A DNA stretch of 32,828 bases from Chara braunii (lineage: Eukaryota; Streptophyta; Charophyceae; Charales; Characeae): NCBI GenBank assembly GCA_003427395.1, contig BFEA01000371.1, positions 903,620 to 936,447 of the forward strand, in the 5' to 3' direction. The position numbers and the translations under genes were made by a program. The notes under the pieces were generated by a model. That model did no database searches. It was not told the origin of the DNA and worked only from the letters and a program-made list of their open reading frames with translations. Shown here piece after piece: positions 8,843 through 17,656 of this stretch; position 1 is the first letter of the stretch, and each line of letters begins with the position of its first letter.

Positions 8843-8985
8843 GGACAGGCACAACTCTAAACGAACAGACACATTTACTTCTTGAACAGGCACTTTCCTT
8901 TGCACGAACAGGTACACTGCCTGCACGTACAGACACACCCTTACCCGAACAGACATGACATACACAACTCCTCATGAACAGGTAA
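8843..8985. repeat. Seven imperfect 21-bp repeats (GAACAGrCAC)
   Basis: The core GrACAGrCAC or GAACAGGTA starts at 8843, 8863, 8884, 8906, 8927, 8947 and 8976. Spacing is 20-22 bp except for the last step (29). On the minus strand it reads TGTTCGTGC-like words. A spacing of two DNA helical turns upstream of a TATA box is what clustered transcription-factor sites in an LTR look like. Confidence 0.6.
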
Positions 8986-9203
8986 GTCTTTTGACAATGC
9001 CCCTTTGCCTTAGATTTAGATGTGCCTGTTGATAGAGAACTTGACCTTTGACCTGCTTTCACGTTTCTGAGCCCTGGCGAGATACCTTTTCACAACGCTT
9101 TACTTTTACAAGGCCCGGGCTACATTACTTTTGCAAGGCCTGAGGCCTATATCGGGTAAAGGCCCTTTTACTTACCATGTCCTTCAACCATTTATTTCAA
9201 AAC

Positions 9204-9208
9204 CATCA

Positions 9209-9239
<31 letters not shown>

Positions 9240-9345
9240 TGGGAACAAAGCTCCAATCTATTCATGGGGAGCAACACGTGCTGAGAATCGGGCCCAGCGT
9301 CCCATATGGAAATTTACACAGAATTGAAAATTTTTGAAGTTTTAA
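9204..9345 (-). mobile_element. Poly(T)-headed retroposon end, copy 1
   Basis: A run of 27 T (9214-9240) is followed by GGGAACAAAGCTCCAATCTATT and later CGGGCCCAGCGTCCC and GAAAATTTTT. The same order of words occurs at 20245-20430. On the minus strand this is the 3' end of a poly(A)-tailed sequence. The AATAAA signal seen in the other copies is mutated to AATAGA here. Confidence 0.5.
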
Positions 9346-9645
9346 GATACTGGGGGCATTACCCGGCTATGGCTAAGAAAAATTAGAACTACTAAGGAAG
9401 ATTGCAACATCAATCTACAAGCCCTCAACCCTCTTTACCTCCCTCCGGCAAGACTTACTGCAGCAGAGCCACCATCTCCGCTGTTGCTGTACCCTGATTC
9501 CATCCTACTAGCTAGCCCTCCTCACTAATAGGACGCTTGACATCCCACCATCTACTTATCCCACTCACCTCAATTTTGAGAAATTCGAGAAGATTTGAGA
9601 AAAATATAGAGAAAATTGGAGAAACGAAAATCAGAGCTAAAACCG

Positions 9646-10510
9646 TCACCAATCCAAGTCAAACCCTCACTACAGCCGAGAAACCGCCACTCAAGCCTTC
9701 AGCCCTCGTACCAGAAGTCGCCAGTTCTCACACCCCCCTTGCTAGGGTTACAAGGCAAAACAAACTGCCCCAGCACTGAACTAACTGTCTTCTGACGAAC
9801 GGGAAGTGTCTTCCTCCCTCGACAACTTCCTTAGCTGCCAACCCCCAACCGGGTTACAGGGTCACTGCCCCAGCCTCAACTACGTCGAAAGAGGTGGTTA
9901 TGCCTTCACCCTCGGCATAGCCTCAATGGCCTCAAGCTCCTCTCCATGGTCACAGAGCCACTGCCCCAGCACCGGCCAATGTCGCCCCACCCCGTCCTTC
10001 TGGTAGACTTACCACCTTGAGTCACCCTTCCCCTACTGCGCGAGCCCCCCCCAAAATTACTTCCAAACCTTTCTTCCGATTTCCTCCCTCCATATGAAAA
10101 AAACTGAAAGGGGGAAGGTCAAGAACTACAACCACTAATAATCCAACTCCTACCCTCGTCACTAATGAAAGATTCGTCGACCAGGCTTTCAGTCCTCGTA
10201 CCAGAAATCATTAGATCTCATACCCCCCAACTAGGGTTACAAGGCAACACAAACTGCCCCAGTACTGATCTAACTGTTTCTAACGGACAGAGAGTGTCTT
10301 CCCCCCTCGACACCTCTCTTAATTGTATAGCCCCTCCAAAAGGTTACAGGGTCACTGCCCCGGCAACAACTACGTCGAGCGAGATGGTTATGCCTTCCAC
10401 CCTCGACATAACTTCAATGGCCTCGAGCCCCTCTGGTCACAGAGCAAATGCTCCAGCACCAGCCACTGTCATCCCACCCCACCCTCCTGGTTAGACTTAC
10501 CACTCTATGT
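9646..10510 (+). repeat. 490-bp tandem duplication, Pro/Ser/Thr-rich
   Basis: Unit 1 (about 9646-10130) and unit 2 (about 10136-10510) share CCTCGTACCAGAA (9703 and 10193), GGTTACAGGGTCACTGCCCC (9852 and 10342), a GATGGTTATGCCTTC-type word, GGTCACAGAGC and GACTTACCAC in order, at an offset of 490. Unit 2 retains a 109-codon open frame (10165-10494) rich in Pro, Ser, Thr and Ala; the same phase in unit 1 is interrupted by stops. It may be a decayed Gag-like or repetitive coding sequence preceding the retroelement. I cannot assign a family. Confidence 0.6.
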
Positions 10511-11123
10511 CGCCGATCCTTCTACCCCCCACTTCCCACCAACCTCTAATTCAACCCTCCCCCTTTTGCTTTACCAAAACGCACGAAGATTAATTGTTTG
10601 GGAAGAAAATTATTTGAAAAAATTGCTTGAAAATTGAAGATAAGATCCGATAGGAATTGATTATCCAATTTATCCAGATTGGAATGACGAAATTTGCGAA
10701 AAATCGTACGAAATTTAGGATTAGATATCCATAAAGGATTTTCGAATCAGAATCTCAAACCGTGGTTTGAGAAACGTTAGCGAAGTTGTATGGCACAAAA
10801 AATAAGGAAGGAAAATTGTAAAAACAAATCAACAATCAATAGGGAAAATTCACTCAGACAGTAAACAAGAAATACTAAGCCGACGACAAATCAACAGAAA
10901 GGACACTTAATCAGAAAAATGAATCAACAATCAATTGCGAAAGAGAATCGCTCAGACAGTAAAAAAGAAAGATGTGTAAGAATCAGAAATGAGAGTTTCA
11001 ACAATCAGAATTACCGACTTACACGAAATGATCCAACCATCACTTGCTAATTTTCAAGAAAACAGATTTTGCTCGACATAAAAACTTTACCACCACAACC
11101 AGTTAAAAAAAAAAAAAAAAAAA
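10511..11123. other. AT-rich spacer ending in poly(A)
   Basis: AT-rich sequence with recurring AAATCAACAATCAAT and CTCAGACAGTAAA words (10826-10865 and 10919-10965), suggesting a diverged duplication of about 95 bp. It ends with 18 A residues (11106-11123) directly before the Gag-like frame. No gene or clear terminal repeat was found, and it may contain the untranslated leader of the retroelement. Confidence 0.45.
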
Positions 11124-12135
11124 GTGGGAGAACGGGGTCTAATCCAACTCCACAAACTTTTTCGGACTTGCTTTTCATTAAAACCGTCAATTTGTACGGA
11201 GGGGGATCCAATGCTTCTTGCCTATCTCAATGCAACTGACCCTCGGTCCCTCGTCGGAGCTGAAGTCCTTGTTGTGCTACCAATTTTTCCTACCGTCTAT
11301 GTCCCTGTTGAAGTCCTAAGTTGTCTCAACCTAGGAATAGTCCAACCCAATCAACCTCTCTTCATTGTTCAACCCCCAAATTCCCCTAGACAGTACAAGG
11401 TTAATTCTCTCGCCATGTAAATCAGACCATTCACACCTTCCGCCACTCTACCACCACCACCTCCACCATTTCATCCCCTGCCACAATCTCAACCTCGACC
11501 ACCTCCCCACCCCCCAATCAACACAACTCAACTCCCTTTCAGCTTCCCCACCGCACCACGCTTTCCACCTCCCCCTCCTTCGCAAACTCCTCTGCACCCT
11601 TCTCTAAACCCTCGACTTTCCATCCCATCTTCCCTCCAAACAGTCTCCAGTGAGCAATTTGAGCAGCTCAAAGCTCATTTCCTTCAGCAACAGCAGGAAG
11701 CCAATGCCACAACCGAAGCCTTTATGAAGCAACTCGCAAAGAAAGAGGAAGAGAATCAGGCCTCCAATGAACTCTACCATAAGTAAGCATCGGATTTGCA
11801 AGCCATTAAAGCGCGAATAGAAGACAAGTCCATGCCATCGTGCAAGTTTGGTGGAGGTTGTTCTCTGCTCTCGCCTGACACTACCAAGTTGAAGAAGTCA
11901 TTCGATTTTATACTGTCAACCTCAACTATCACCACTGGCCTTTCGGAAGAGCAATGTCAAGTGACTTTTCATCTCGACTCAATTCTTTGGTAAAGGATTG
12001 CATCGATCACAGGATCTTCAGGGAGATAAAACCCATCATCAACAAGGCAATAAGGCAAGAAATGGAGGAAGTACTTTCAATCATCTGCTTAGAGTACAAC
12101 TATTGCCTCAACATCGCAAGAAGAGATGCTTCAAG
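11124..12135 (+). pseudogene. Gag-like ORF of the tyrosine-recombinase retroelement (pseudogene)
   Basis: One reading frame runs from 11124 to 11993, broken only by TAA at 11418 and 11782. It starts with a globular stretch (LVGAEVLVVLPIFPTVYVP), passes through a Pro-rich region (about 11430-11620, many PPPP) and then a Gln/Glu-rich likely coiled coil (SSEQFEQLKAHFLQQQQ at about 11650-11700). Near 11954 coding character moves to the next frame (NSLVKDCIDHRIFREIKPII, then IRQEMEEVLSIICLEYNY), which ends at a GTAAGT site. No zinc knuckle is seen. Assignment as Gag rests on position before RT and composition, not on a recognised domain. Confidence 0.5.
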
Positions 12136-12243
12136 GTAAGTTTTAGGGCCGACGCCCAAAAAATTATTTCTCGTTGCGGACCACTGAATAGGTCCACGCC
12201 ATTTGCATTTGCGGGCTTATCATTAATCTCTTTTATCTGCAAG
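12136..12243 (+). other. Possible 108-bp intron inside the retroelement
   Basis: CAAG|GTAAGT at 12136 is a consensus donor, and TTTTATCTGCAAG ending at 12243 is a good acceptor with a pyrimidine run. Coding character in the upstream frame stops at the donor (in-frame TAA at 12137-12139) and reappears after the acceptor. The enclosed sequence has a GCGGACC...GGTCCACGC foldback and no coding character. The downstream frame does not match exactly without a one-base indel, so it may instead be a small insertion in a decaying gene. Confidence 0.35.
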
Positions 12244-12830
12244 TCTTCCAAGACCGATGGAGACTCACCAAACTACTGCAAGAAGGAGGACCAGAGCGAG
12301 ACAGAAGATTACAAGAAGATCACATCCAAGAGGCAGTATGACGACACCCTGGACAAAGGCTATCACTTCGGTTGCACTGCAAAGCGCCCTCAAACTCCTC
12401 ACCACAACTCCGATTTCAAACAATCTGATATCACCAAGTTTCGTCATCAGATCTTGGACGCAGAGTCGAATGATGTGTCACCCTTTCCGATTCCATCCAT
12501 CCCTGCTATCCTCTCCAACCTCATCTCTCCATCATCCACCACTGATCTCCAACTCACCCTTTTTGCTCTTAAGGAACCCTCTTCTTCACTTCGTAACCTC
12601 GACAATTTATTTTTCGTCTCAACTTCCTCCTCTTTCTCCAAGTGGTATCGGTTCCTCTCAACTTCTTTTAGAAGATACCCACATTCAATTATGCAATGGA
12701 TCCTCTATGATGTCCAACTTCACTTTGTCAGAACTAAGCATGTGCCAGTAAAAGAAATAATAGAAGTTCGCAGAATGCTGAAGAATGTTTACCCAGCAAC
12801 TCATTTCAAGAGCGTTCTTCAATGTGTCAA
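12244..12830 (+). pseudogene. Linker or Gag/Pol N-terminal region of the retroelement
   Basis: The open frame has natural composition: charged at first (KKEDQSETEDYKKITSKRQY near 12285), then Ser/Pro/Leu-rich, then a basic amphipathic part (VKEIIEVRRMLKNVYP near 12748). In DIRS-group elements this position precedes the RT fingers. At about 12820 coding passes to another frame, where RT homology begins. No individual domain is recognised. Confidence 0.45.
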
Positions 12831-13532
12831 GCCTCCCCTACCTTTATTCCTAATCACTCTCTTCTCTCTCACCACTCTGACTTCATCACATCCTCAATCT
12901 CTCAACTTCTATCTTCAGGAGTAATCGAGCATTCAACCTCACCAATTGTAATTAATCTCGTCTTCGCAACCGAAAACTCCTCCAAAACCTGATTTATTTT
13001 TTATGTTCGATTTGTCAACCTATTCATCTCCTTCCCTGAATTTCATTACGAATCCACTGATGACCTTGTCGCACCACTTTCTGGTACATCGAACCAGGAC
13101 TTCCTTTACTGTTTTGATATAAAGAATGACTATTATCACATTCCAATTCACCCTTTGCACAAGCCATATCTCGCGTTTCAATGAAATAACGTCCAATATC
13201 AATTCACCACCCTCTGCTTTGGCATCTCCTCAGCTTGTTGGATATTCACCACTGTTATGCAAGAAATCATGGTCGAACTAAGACTTAGGTATGTTTTTGT
13301 CACTTCTTATATCGGCGACTCAACACTCACAAACCCCAATCTACCTCTACTAATCTGTCAGACTTTCAAATACGTCGCCCTATTCCATAATCTCGGTTTC
13401 TTTCTCAGCATTCACAAGTGCGTTTTTCTCCCAATGGTATCACAAACTATCAACTTCTTGGGTTTTACAATCAATTATCACCATAAAAGAATAAGAGTTT
13501 CAGAGGGCAAGGCAAAAAAATTCTCAACCTAA
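12819..13532 (+). pseudogene. DIRS-type reverse transcriptase (pseudogene)
   Basis: Conserved RT blocks in order are: the start block LLSSGVIEHSTSPIVINLVF (about 12900-12960), FDIKNDYYHIPIHP (about 13110-13155), the FG-box FTTLCFGISSACWIFTTVM (13203-13259), the catalytic box and LGFFLSIHKCVFLP with INFLGFTI. The catalytic YxDD is YIGD (13308-13319), so one metal-binding Asp is replaced by Gly (GGC). Two in-frame TGA codons (12990 and 13182) sit where Trp is expected, each one G-to-A change away. At about 13520 the frame shifts by one in an A7 run. The domain is inactive but clearly recognisable. Confidence 0.8.
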
Positions 13533-14360
13533 TTTCATCAACCTATCTTTCCCCACCTTCTAGTCGATCTCTTGCAAAACTCGCAGGAAAGCTAATAGCA
13601 CTTTCAAGATTCTTTTTACCTGCCCCTCTTTACATTTTTGCTCTCTATGACTCAATTTCACCCGCCAACTGTGACACACCTGTCCAAGTTTCTAATGATA
13701 TCATCTCCGACTTGTGTTGGTAGCTAAGCCACCTCCCTCATCTACCAGGTCGTCTCTGGACCACCGGAAAAACAACATGCTCAATTTTAACAGACACATC
13801 TGCTTTTCAAATCGAAGCAATAATAACTCCCTATTTGCTTCCTCCTCTCAACATCAATCAATATCTGCCTCAAGAGCTCATTCAGACTTCTTCAACCCAC
13901 AGAGAACTCTTTGTTATTCTTGAAATCTCTCTTTCTCAAAACCAATCACCCTCACCTTCTCCTTTCTTCATCCATCATACTTTTTTCAGATAGTCAATCC
14001 GCCATTGCTCTTCTCACGGGTCTGCGTTCATTAAATCCTACCTTCAACCCTTGGCTCCGTCAAATCACTTCAATTCTTTTAAACCATGACACACTTCTTA
14101 CTCCAGTATGGATTCCTAGATCTCTAAACACAGTTGTTGATACCTTACCAAAAACCCAAGATAACACTGATTGGGGCATCACCAACCATGTTAGGCACAA
14201 TATATTTTTAATCATTGGCGCCCCTGCCATTGACCTCTTCGCATCAGACTATCATCACACCTCCCCTCTCTTCATCTCCAGAATATGGTCTTCTAAGTCC
14301 TTTTTCATCAAGTCTCTTTCCATCGACTGGAATGACCTTCCATCTCAACCTTACAGATGA
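13520..14360 (+). pseudogene. RNase H and DIRS C-terminal domain (pseudogene)
   Basis: This follows the RT in a shifted frame: the connection SRSLAKLAGKLIALSRFFLP, then RNase H motifs ILTDTSAF (about 13788), HRELFVILEIS (about 13896) and, after another frame change, LFSDSQSAIALLTG (about 13980), which would supply the D-E-D catalytic set. Next come WIPRSLNTVVDTLP (about 14110) and the tail GAPAIDLFASDY (14218-14253) with IDW, hallmarks of DIRS/Ngaro pol proteins (canonically wIPre.N..AD.lSR and GP..iDLFAS). A TAG at about 13722 and the frame break near 13990 disable it. The frame ends at TGA 14358-14360, 278 bases from the end of the converging recombinase. Confidence 0.78.
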
Positions 14361-14637
14361 CTCTTTCCCCCCACCTCTCTGCTTCACGATGCTCTTTCCC
14401 TCGCAACCCTCTCCCCCGTCACCTACCTACTCATTTTCTTGTCATCCTCCAAAGCCAACTAGTTACCCCGCATTCTTTCACTCAATACCATTCAAGAAAT
14501 TCATAATTCCAAAATCAGAATACTCCTACATTCCAAGTCCCAAGGTCCACTTTTTCTGTCCTAATCCCGCAGTAATAGACGTTTCTGCAATTTTGTTCTC
14601 AACATAGGACTCACCCTCAAATCACCAACCAACCCCA

Positions 14638-14990
14638 TCATAACTCATCGGCATCCGCATCCCTCCTCTCCTCCAGTCCATGCTTCCACCCGCGCCGCAT
14701 TCTGTACCCATACCGGATGAAGGTTACCACACTGTTCCATGTTCCTTGCCTCATCATCTCACCTAGACTCCAACCTTCCTCTATTCCTGCTCGCAACCCC
14801 CCAATCCGAAAGCTATGACCACTTTCACCTTCATCCACTCCTGCGTCCCCAAACCACTTCTCTACCCGCTTGTTAAAAGCCCCCCCCACTTAATGCATTC
14901 CCTCCTCGTCCATTCCGAAATAAATATCCATTTCTAACATCCACACAACTCGTGCTGCGCGCTCTCCGGATTCCTTCCGCTAGCCACTGC
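14638..14990 (-). pseudogene. Tyrosine recombinase, C-terminal half, opposite strand
   Basis: The minus-strand frame 14889-14638 contains GHSFRIGG (His 14815-14817, Arg 14806-14808), G-T-W and FIRY with the candidate nucleophile Tyr at 14710-14712. These match the H-x-x-R...H/W...Y end of tyrosine recombinases. The family typically reads HSFRIGGAT..A..G.....I...GRW.S.....Y. Upstream, NGYLFRNGRGGNAL continues the domain in another frame across a C8 run at 14880-14887, a likely length error or mutation. N-terminal to about 14950 the recombinase is missing, including the first catalytic Arg, because the 119-bp repeat starts there. Confidence 0.75.
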
Positions 14991-15064
14991 GTTCATCGCA
15001 TAGGCAAACCTGCAAGTCACGTCAAGACAGTCAGCTAGCCGCTTTGAAGAGAGGTCGTTCACAT
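14946..15064. repeat. 119-bp direct repeat, right copy
   Basis: Same-orientation copy of 5834-5952. On the minus strand it encodes DLSSKRLADCLDVTCRFAYAM with changes downstream (NAVASGRNPES versus GAEAGGRILES). The copies differ mainly by transitions. It abuts the truncated end of the recombinase. Confidence 0.85.
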
Positions 15065-15315
15065 CGTCTTTTGGCGAAGCGGCCTCACCCATCCTCGATT
15101 TTCCCGTGGTGTGTGGGCCTGCGGCCCAACTCTATGACTCTCTTCTGTGCAATTTGGCATCATTTGCGGCATGACTATTTACCATTTTATCTAGACTGGG
15201 CCTGGGTACTACTAAACAGACTAAAAACTTAAATCCTGGTGAATATGAGGATATATATTAAGTGGATTCTCCTCATAACACAATTTAAAAGGGGAAAAAG
15301 GGAATCACTTGTAAT
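15065..15315. other. Short non-coding spacer
   Basis: No gene. It contains GGGCCTGCGGCCC-type foldbacks and an ATATATATTAAG stretch, and ends with the left copy of the CTTGTAAT target duplication (15308-15315). Confidence 0.5.
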
Positions 15316-15630
15316 CTATGTATCCCCGCAGGCCGCGGTCACCGTGGGCATGACCGCGGCCCATGCGGTCGACCGCGAGCCTGCGGTCATGACCGCCGCG
15401 GCCGCGGTTGAAAAAGGCTCGCCGCGGGCGAGGGGGAGGGGGTACTGGAGGTTAGGGTCCGGATTCTGGGTGCGCACCACAGGCCCCATGCCCCCGCATT
15501 GAAAAAAAAACAAAAATTTTAAAAACGGGGGGGTCCATTTTAGGTGGGGGGGGGGGAGAAAAATAATGGACCCCCTATCGTTGTTTTTTTTTTAATTATT
15601 TTCTCTTTTCCGTTCTATTGTACCATTGCT

Positions 15631-16185
15631 NNNNNNNNNNNNNNNNNNNNNNNNNNNNNNNNNNNNNNNNNNNNNNNNNNNNNNNNNNNNNNNNNNNNNN
15701 NNNNNNNNNNNNNNNNNNNNNNNNNNNNNNNNNNNNNNNNNNNNNNNNNNNNNNNNNNNNNNNNNNNNNNNNNNNNNNNNNNNNNNNNNNNNNNNNNNNN
15801 NNNNNNNNNNNNNNNNNNNNNNNNNNNNNNNNNNNNNNNNNNNNNNNNNNNNNNNNNNNNNNNNNNNNNNNNNNNNNNNNNNNNNNNNNNNNNNNNNNNN
15901 NNNNNNNNNNNNNNNNNNNNNNNNNNNNNNNNNNNNNNNNNNNNNNNNNNNNNNNNNNNNNNNNNNNNNNNNNNNNNNNNNNNNNNNNNNNNNNNNNNNN
16001 NNNNNNNNNNNNNNNNNNNNNNNNNNNNNNNNNNNNNNNNNNNNNNNNNNNNNNNNNNNNNNNNNNNNNNNNNNNNNNNNNNNNNNNNNNNNNNNNNNNN
16101 NNNNNNNNNNNNNNNNNNNNNNNNNNNNNNNNNNNNNNNNNNNNNNNNNNNNNNNNNNNNNNNNNNNNNNNNNNNNNNNNNNNNN
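15631..16185. other. Assembly gap (555 Ns)
   Basis: A run of N only. It lies inside the hAT-like element and directly abuts a GATT array on the right, so the missing sequence is probably repeat that could not be assembled. Any apparent frame crossing it is meaningless. Confidence 0.99.
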
Positions 16186-16265
16186 GATTGATTGATTGAT
16201 TGATTGGTGGGGAAGGGGTCGCCCTTCCCCACCAATCAAGCACACACACACACACACACACACAC
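16186..16265. repeat. TTGA array, 17-bp-arm hairpin and (CA)n
   Basis: A GATT array emerging from the gap runs into perfect inverted arms TGATTGGTGGGGAAGGG (16201-16217) and their complement (16222-16238) around GTCG, followed by about 13 CA units. The arrangement of tetranucleotide array plus hairpin repeats the design seen at 1706-2072. Confidence 0.85.
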
Positions 16266-16570
16266 GAAAAATTAAAATTTCCTTTTTTTATTACGTTTTT
16301 TTTAATTGAAATACGTAATTTTTTGTTTTCTATTTTAAAAAAATAAGAAAACACTTGTAAAAAAAAAAAAAAAATCACCGCATTGTAGGTCTCTTCAAAC
16401 CGTACAACCCCATTTTTTTTTATTTTTTTTTTGTCCATTATTTTTTTTTTTTAAATGTTTGAAATTCTCGGCCGCATTAACCTCAGGGGCCGACCTCAGC
16501 GGTCGGGATCCCGACCGCTGGCCGAGAGTGACCCCGCGGTCATGACCGCGGGGGATACATAGCTTGTAAT

Positions 16571-17192
16571 GCCAACAACAATGACCTCTCAGAAAGACAA
16601 CAGAAAGACCCAGCCCATGGGGCTGACTGGTACGCCCACCCTGATAACACAAACAGGGTACTATGCGGCGTATGCGTATGCGCTATTATGAATAACATCA
16701 CATCATGCCAACCTACTCAACAGGTTGGATTCCTAGAATATCGTAAGACCCCACCCTTCAACAACTTATAGCAAGCAAAGTCGCCTGCTAGAAGATGTCA
16801 TCCAATGCTTTAGAGCTGCAGTGAAGTATTTAGGAGATACCCACCTCTGGCCCAACAGTAAATAAGGGGTCTATAAAAGCAGCCTAAGCAGGAGAGGGGC
16901 CCAACAACATCACACCTCTGCCTGTACCCCAAATTGAAGAGAGGGAAAAAGAGACTCTCTCTAGGCAGCGTAGGTGAAATATGAGTCTGCAACTGGCGGT
17001 CTTTTAACAAAGCAGATGTTGCCGTCACCCCAAACGAGACTAGGACAATATGGATCTGAGGTTATGGGACTCCTGTTGTTGCATGCGCGCATCAATCAGG
17101 ACGTCCCCTGGGATACCACCAGCCCGTGTGAATTCTGTATAATACTGATTCATTTGACAAGAGGAGCCCATCAAGCATACAACCTTTGCAAT
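16571..17192. other. No complete gene; partial tRNA-like head
   Basis: The segment 16605-16660 (GACCCAGCCCATGGGGCTGACTGG split over about 16607-16630) resembles the head of the tRNA-like unit at 25314-25345 but lacks a B box. The rest, including 16660-17190, holds only short frames without recognisable motifs. Confidence 0.4.
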
Positions 17193-17270
17193 GGTTCCTG
17201 CAGGTATGAACCTGCAACCTGTGACTTTCAAGCTATTAACACAACACTAACCGTCTGAGTTAAAAAGCCC
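17193..17270 (-). repeat. tRNA-Ile(AAU)-like sequence, degenerate
   Basis: The minus strand reads like a eukaryotic tRNA-Ile: GGGC head, A box AACTCAGACGGTTAG, anticodon-loop-like TTAATAGC, GAAAGTCACAGG, and the T-arm TGCAGG-TTCATA-CCTGCA with a perfect 6-bp stem. An extra ACAGGTT lies before the T-arm, the variable region is enlarged and the acceptor stem does not pair (3' GGAACC). It is therefore a tRNA pseudogene or the head of a SINE, which would be transcribed toward lower coordinates. Confidence 0.5.
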
Positions 17271-17656
17271 ATAAAACATTTGATATCCTGCTTGTTCAGT
17301 TCAACTTGTATGTCGTGCTGTGCAACGTGTGTGTCAGGGTACTACTGGGAAGTTTCCAGGCCAGCAGGAGGGCCCCTGAAGCAGACGACAGGGCCTGGCT
17401 GCCTGGCACGGCCTTCAGTGAAGGGTGAGAGCCTGACAGGGGCAAGGCCGGTAGTGCCCCCCTAAGCGCCCTTGAACTGGCGACTAGGGCCGCAAGGGTG
17501 AGGCGTGCTGCTTACTCTTCTTACTCCTCTGTCCTCTCGAACTCATGCAGTCATGCTTGTCGGTAATAAGCAACCGTACTGGGATACCCTAGGGCCCCAG
17601 AATAGAAGGGCCCTTAGTTTTGGGGGGAAAAACTAAACAAACACTGCCTGGCCCAC

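Larger units (their letters stand above)
11124..14990 (+). mobile_element. Degenerate Kangaroo/DIRS-type tyrosine-recombinase retroelement
   Basis: From left to right on + there is a Pro-rich Gag-like region with a coiled coil, a linker, an RT of the DIRS type, and RNase H followed by the DIRS-specific tail. On the minus strand, converging on it, is the C-terminal half of a tyrosine recombinase. DIRS-group elements use a tyrosine recombinase instead of a DDE integrase. Kangaroo of Volvox is the known case with the recombinase in opposite orientation. Stops and frame changes in every part show the copy is inactive. The boundaries are approximate: no terminal repeats were proven, and the recombinase is cut off where the 119-bp repeat at 14946 begins. 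Confidence 0.75.
15316..16562. mobile_element. hAT-like non-autonomous element with 8-bp target duplication
   Basis: The ends are CTATGTATCCCCGC (15316-15329) and its near-complement GCGGGGGATACATAG (16548-16562). CTTGTAAT lies directly outside both (15308-15315 and 16563-16570), and this fits the hAT duplication pattern nTnnnnAn. Sub-terminal DNA is CpG-rich and densely palindromic: GGCCGCGGTCA paired at 15331-15361, a 22-bp palindrome at 16498-16519 and another at 16532-16553 centred on GGTCATGACC. The inner part is A/T-homopolymer-rich and holds a GGGGGTCCATT foldback (15529-15575), the gap and a TTGA array. The terminal bases do not match the usual CAGGG of hAT, so superfamily is tentative. 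Confidence 0.65.

Noticed and set aside
8313-8990. Coding exons marked by GTAAGT donors at 8313 and 8981
   Set aside because: No coding character upstream of either site and no acceptor-linked frame; chance donors are expected at this frequency.
11998-12924. A single 308-codon gene
   Set aside because: Its first third is out of frame relative to clear coding sequence (NSLVKDCIDHRIFREIKPII in the next frame), and its last part overlaps the RT in another frame. It is a mosaic of a decayed retroelement.
15544-16438. Frames of 190-280 codons spanning the N gap
   Set aside because: Almost entirely unknown residues; the gap supplies no stops.
17193-17270. Functional tRNA-Ile gene
   Set aside because: No acceptor-stem pairing and an insertion before the T-arm.
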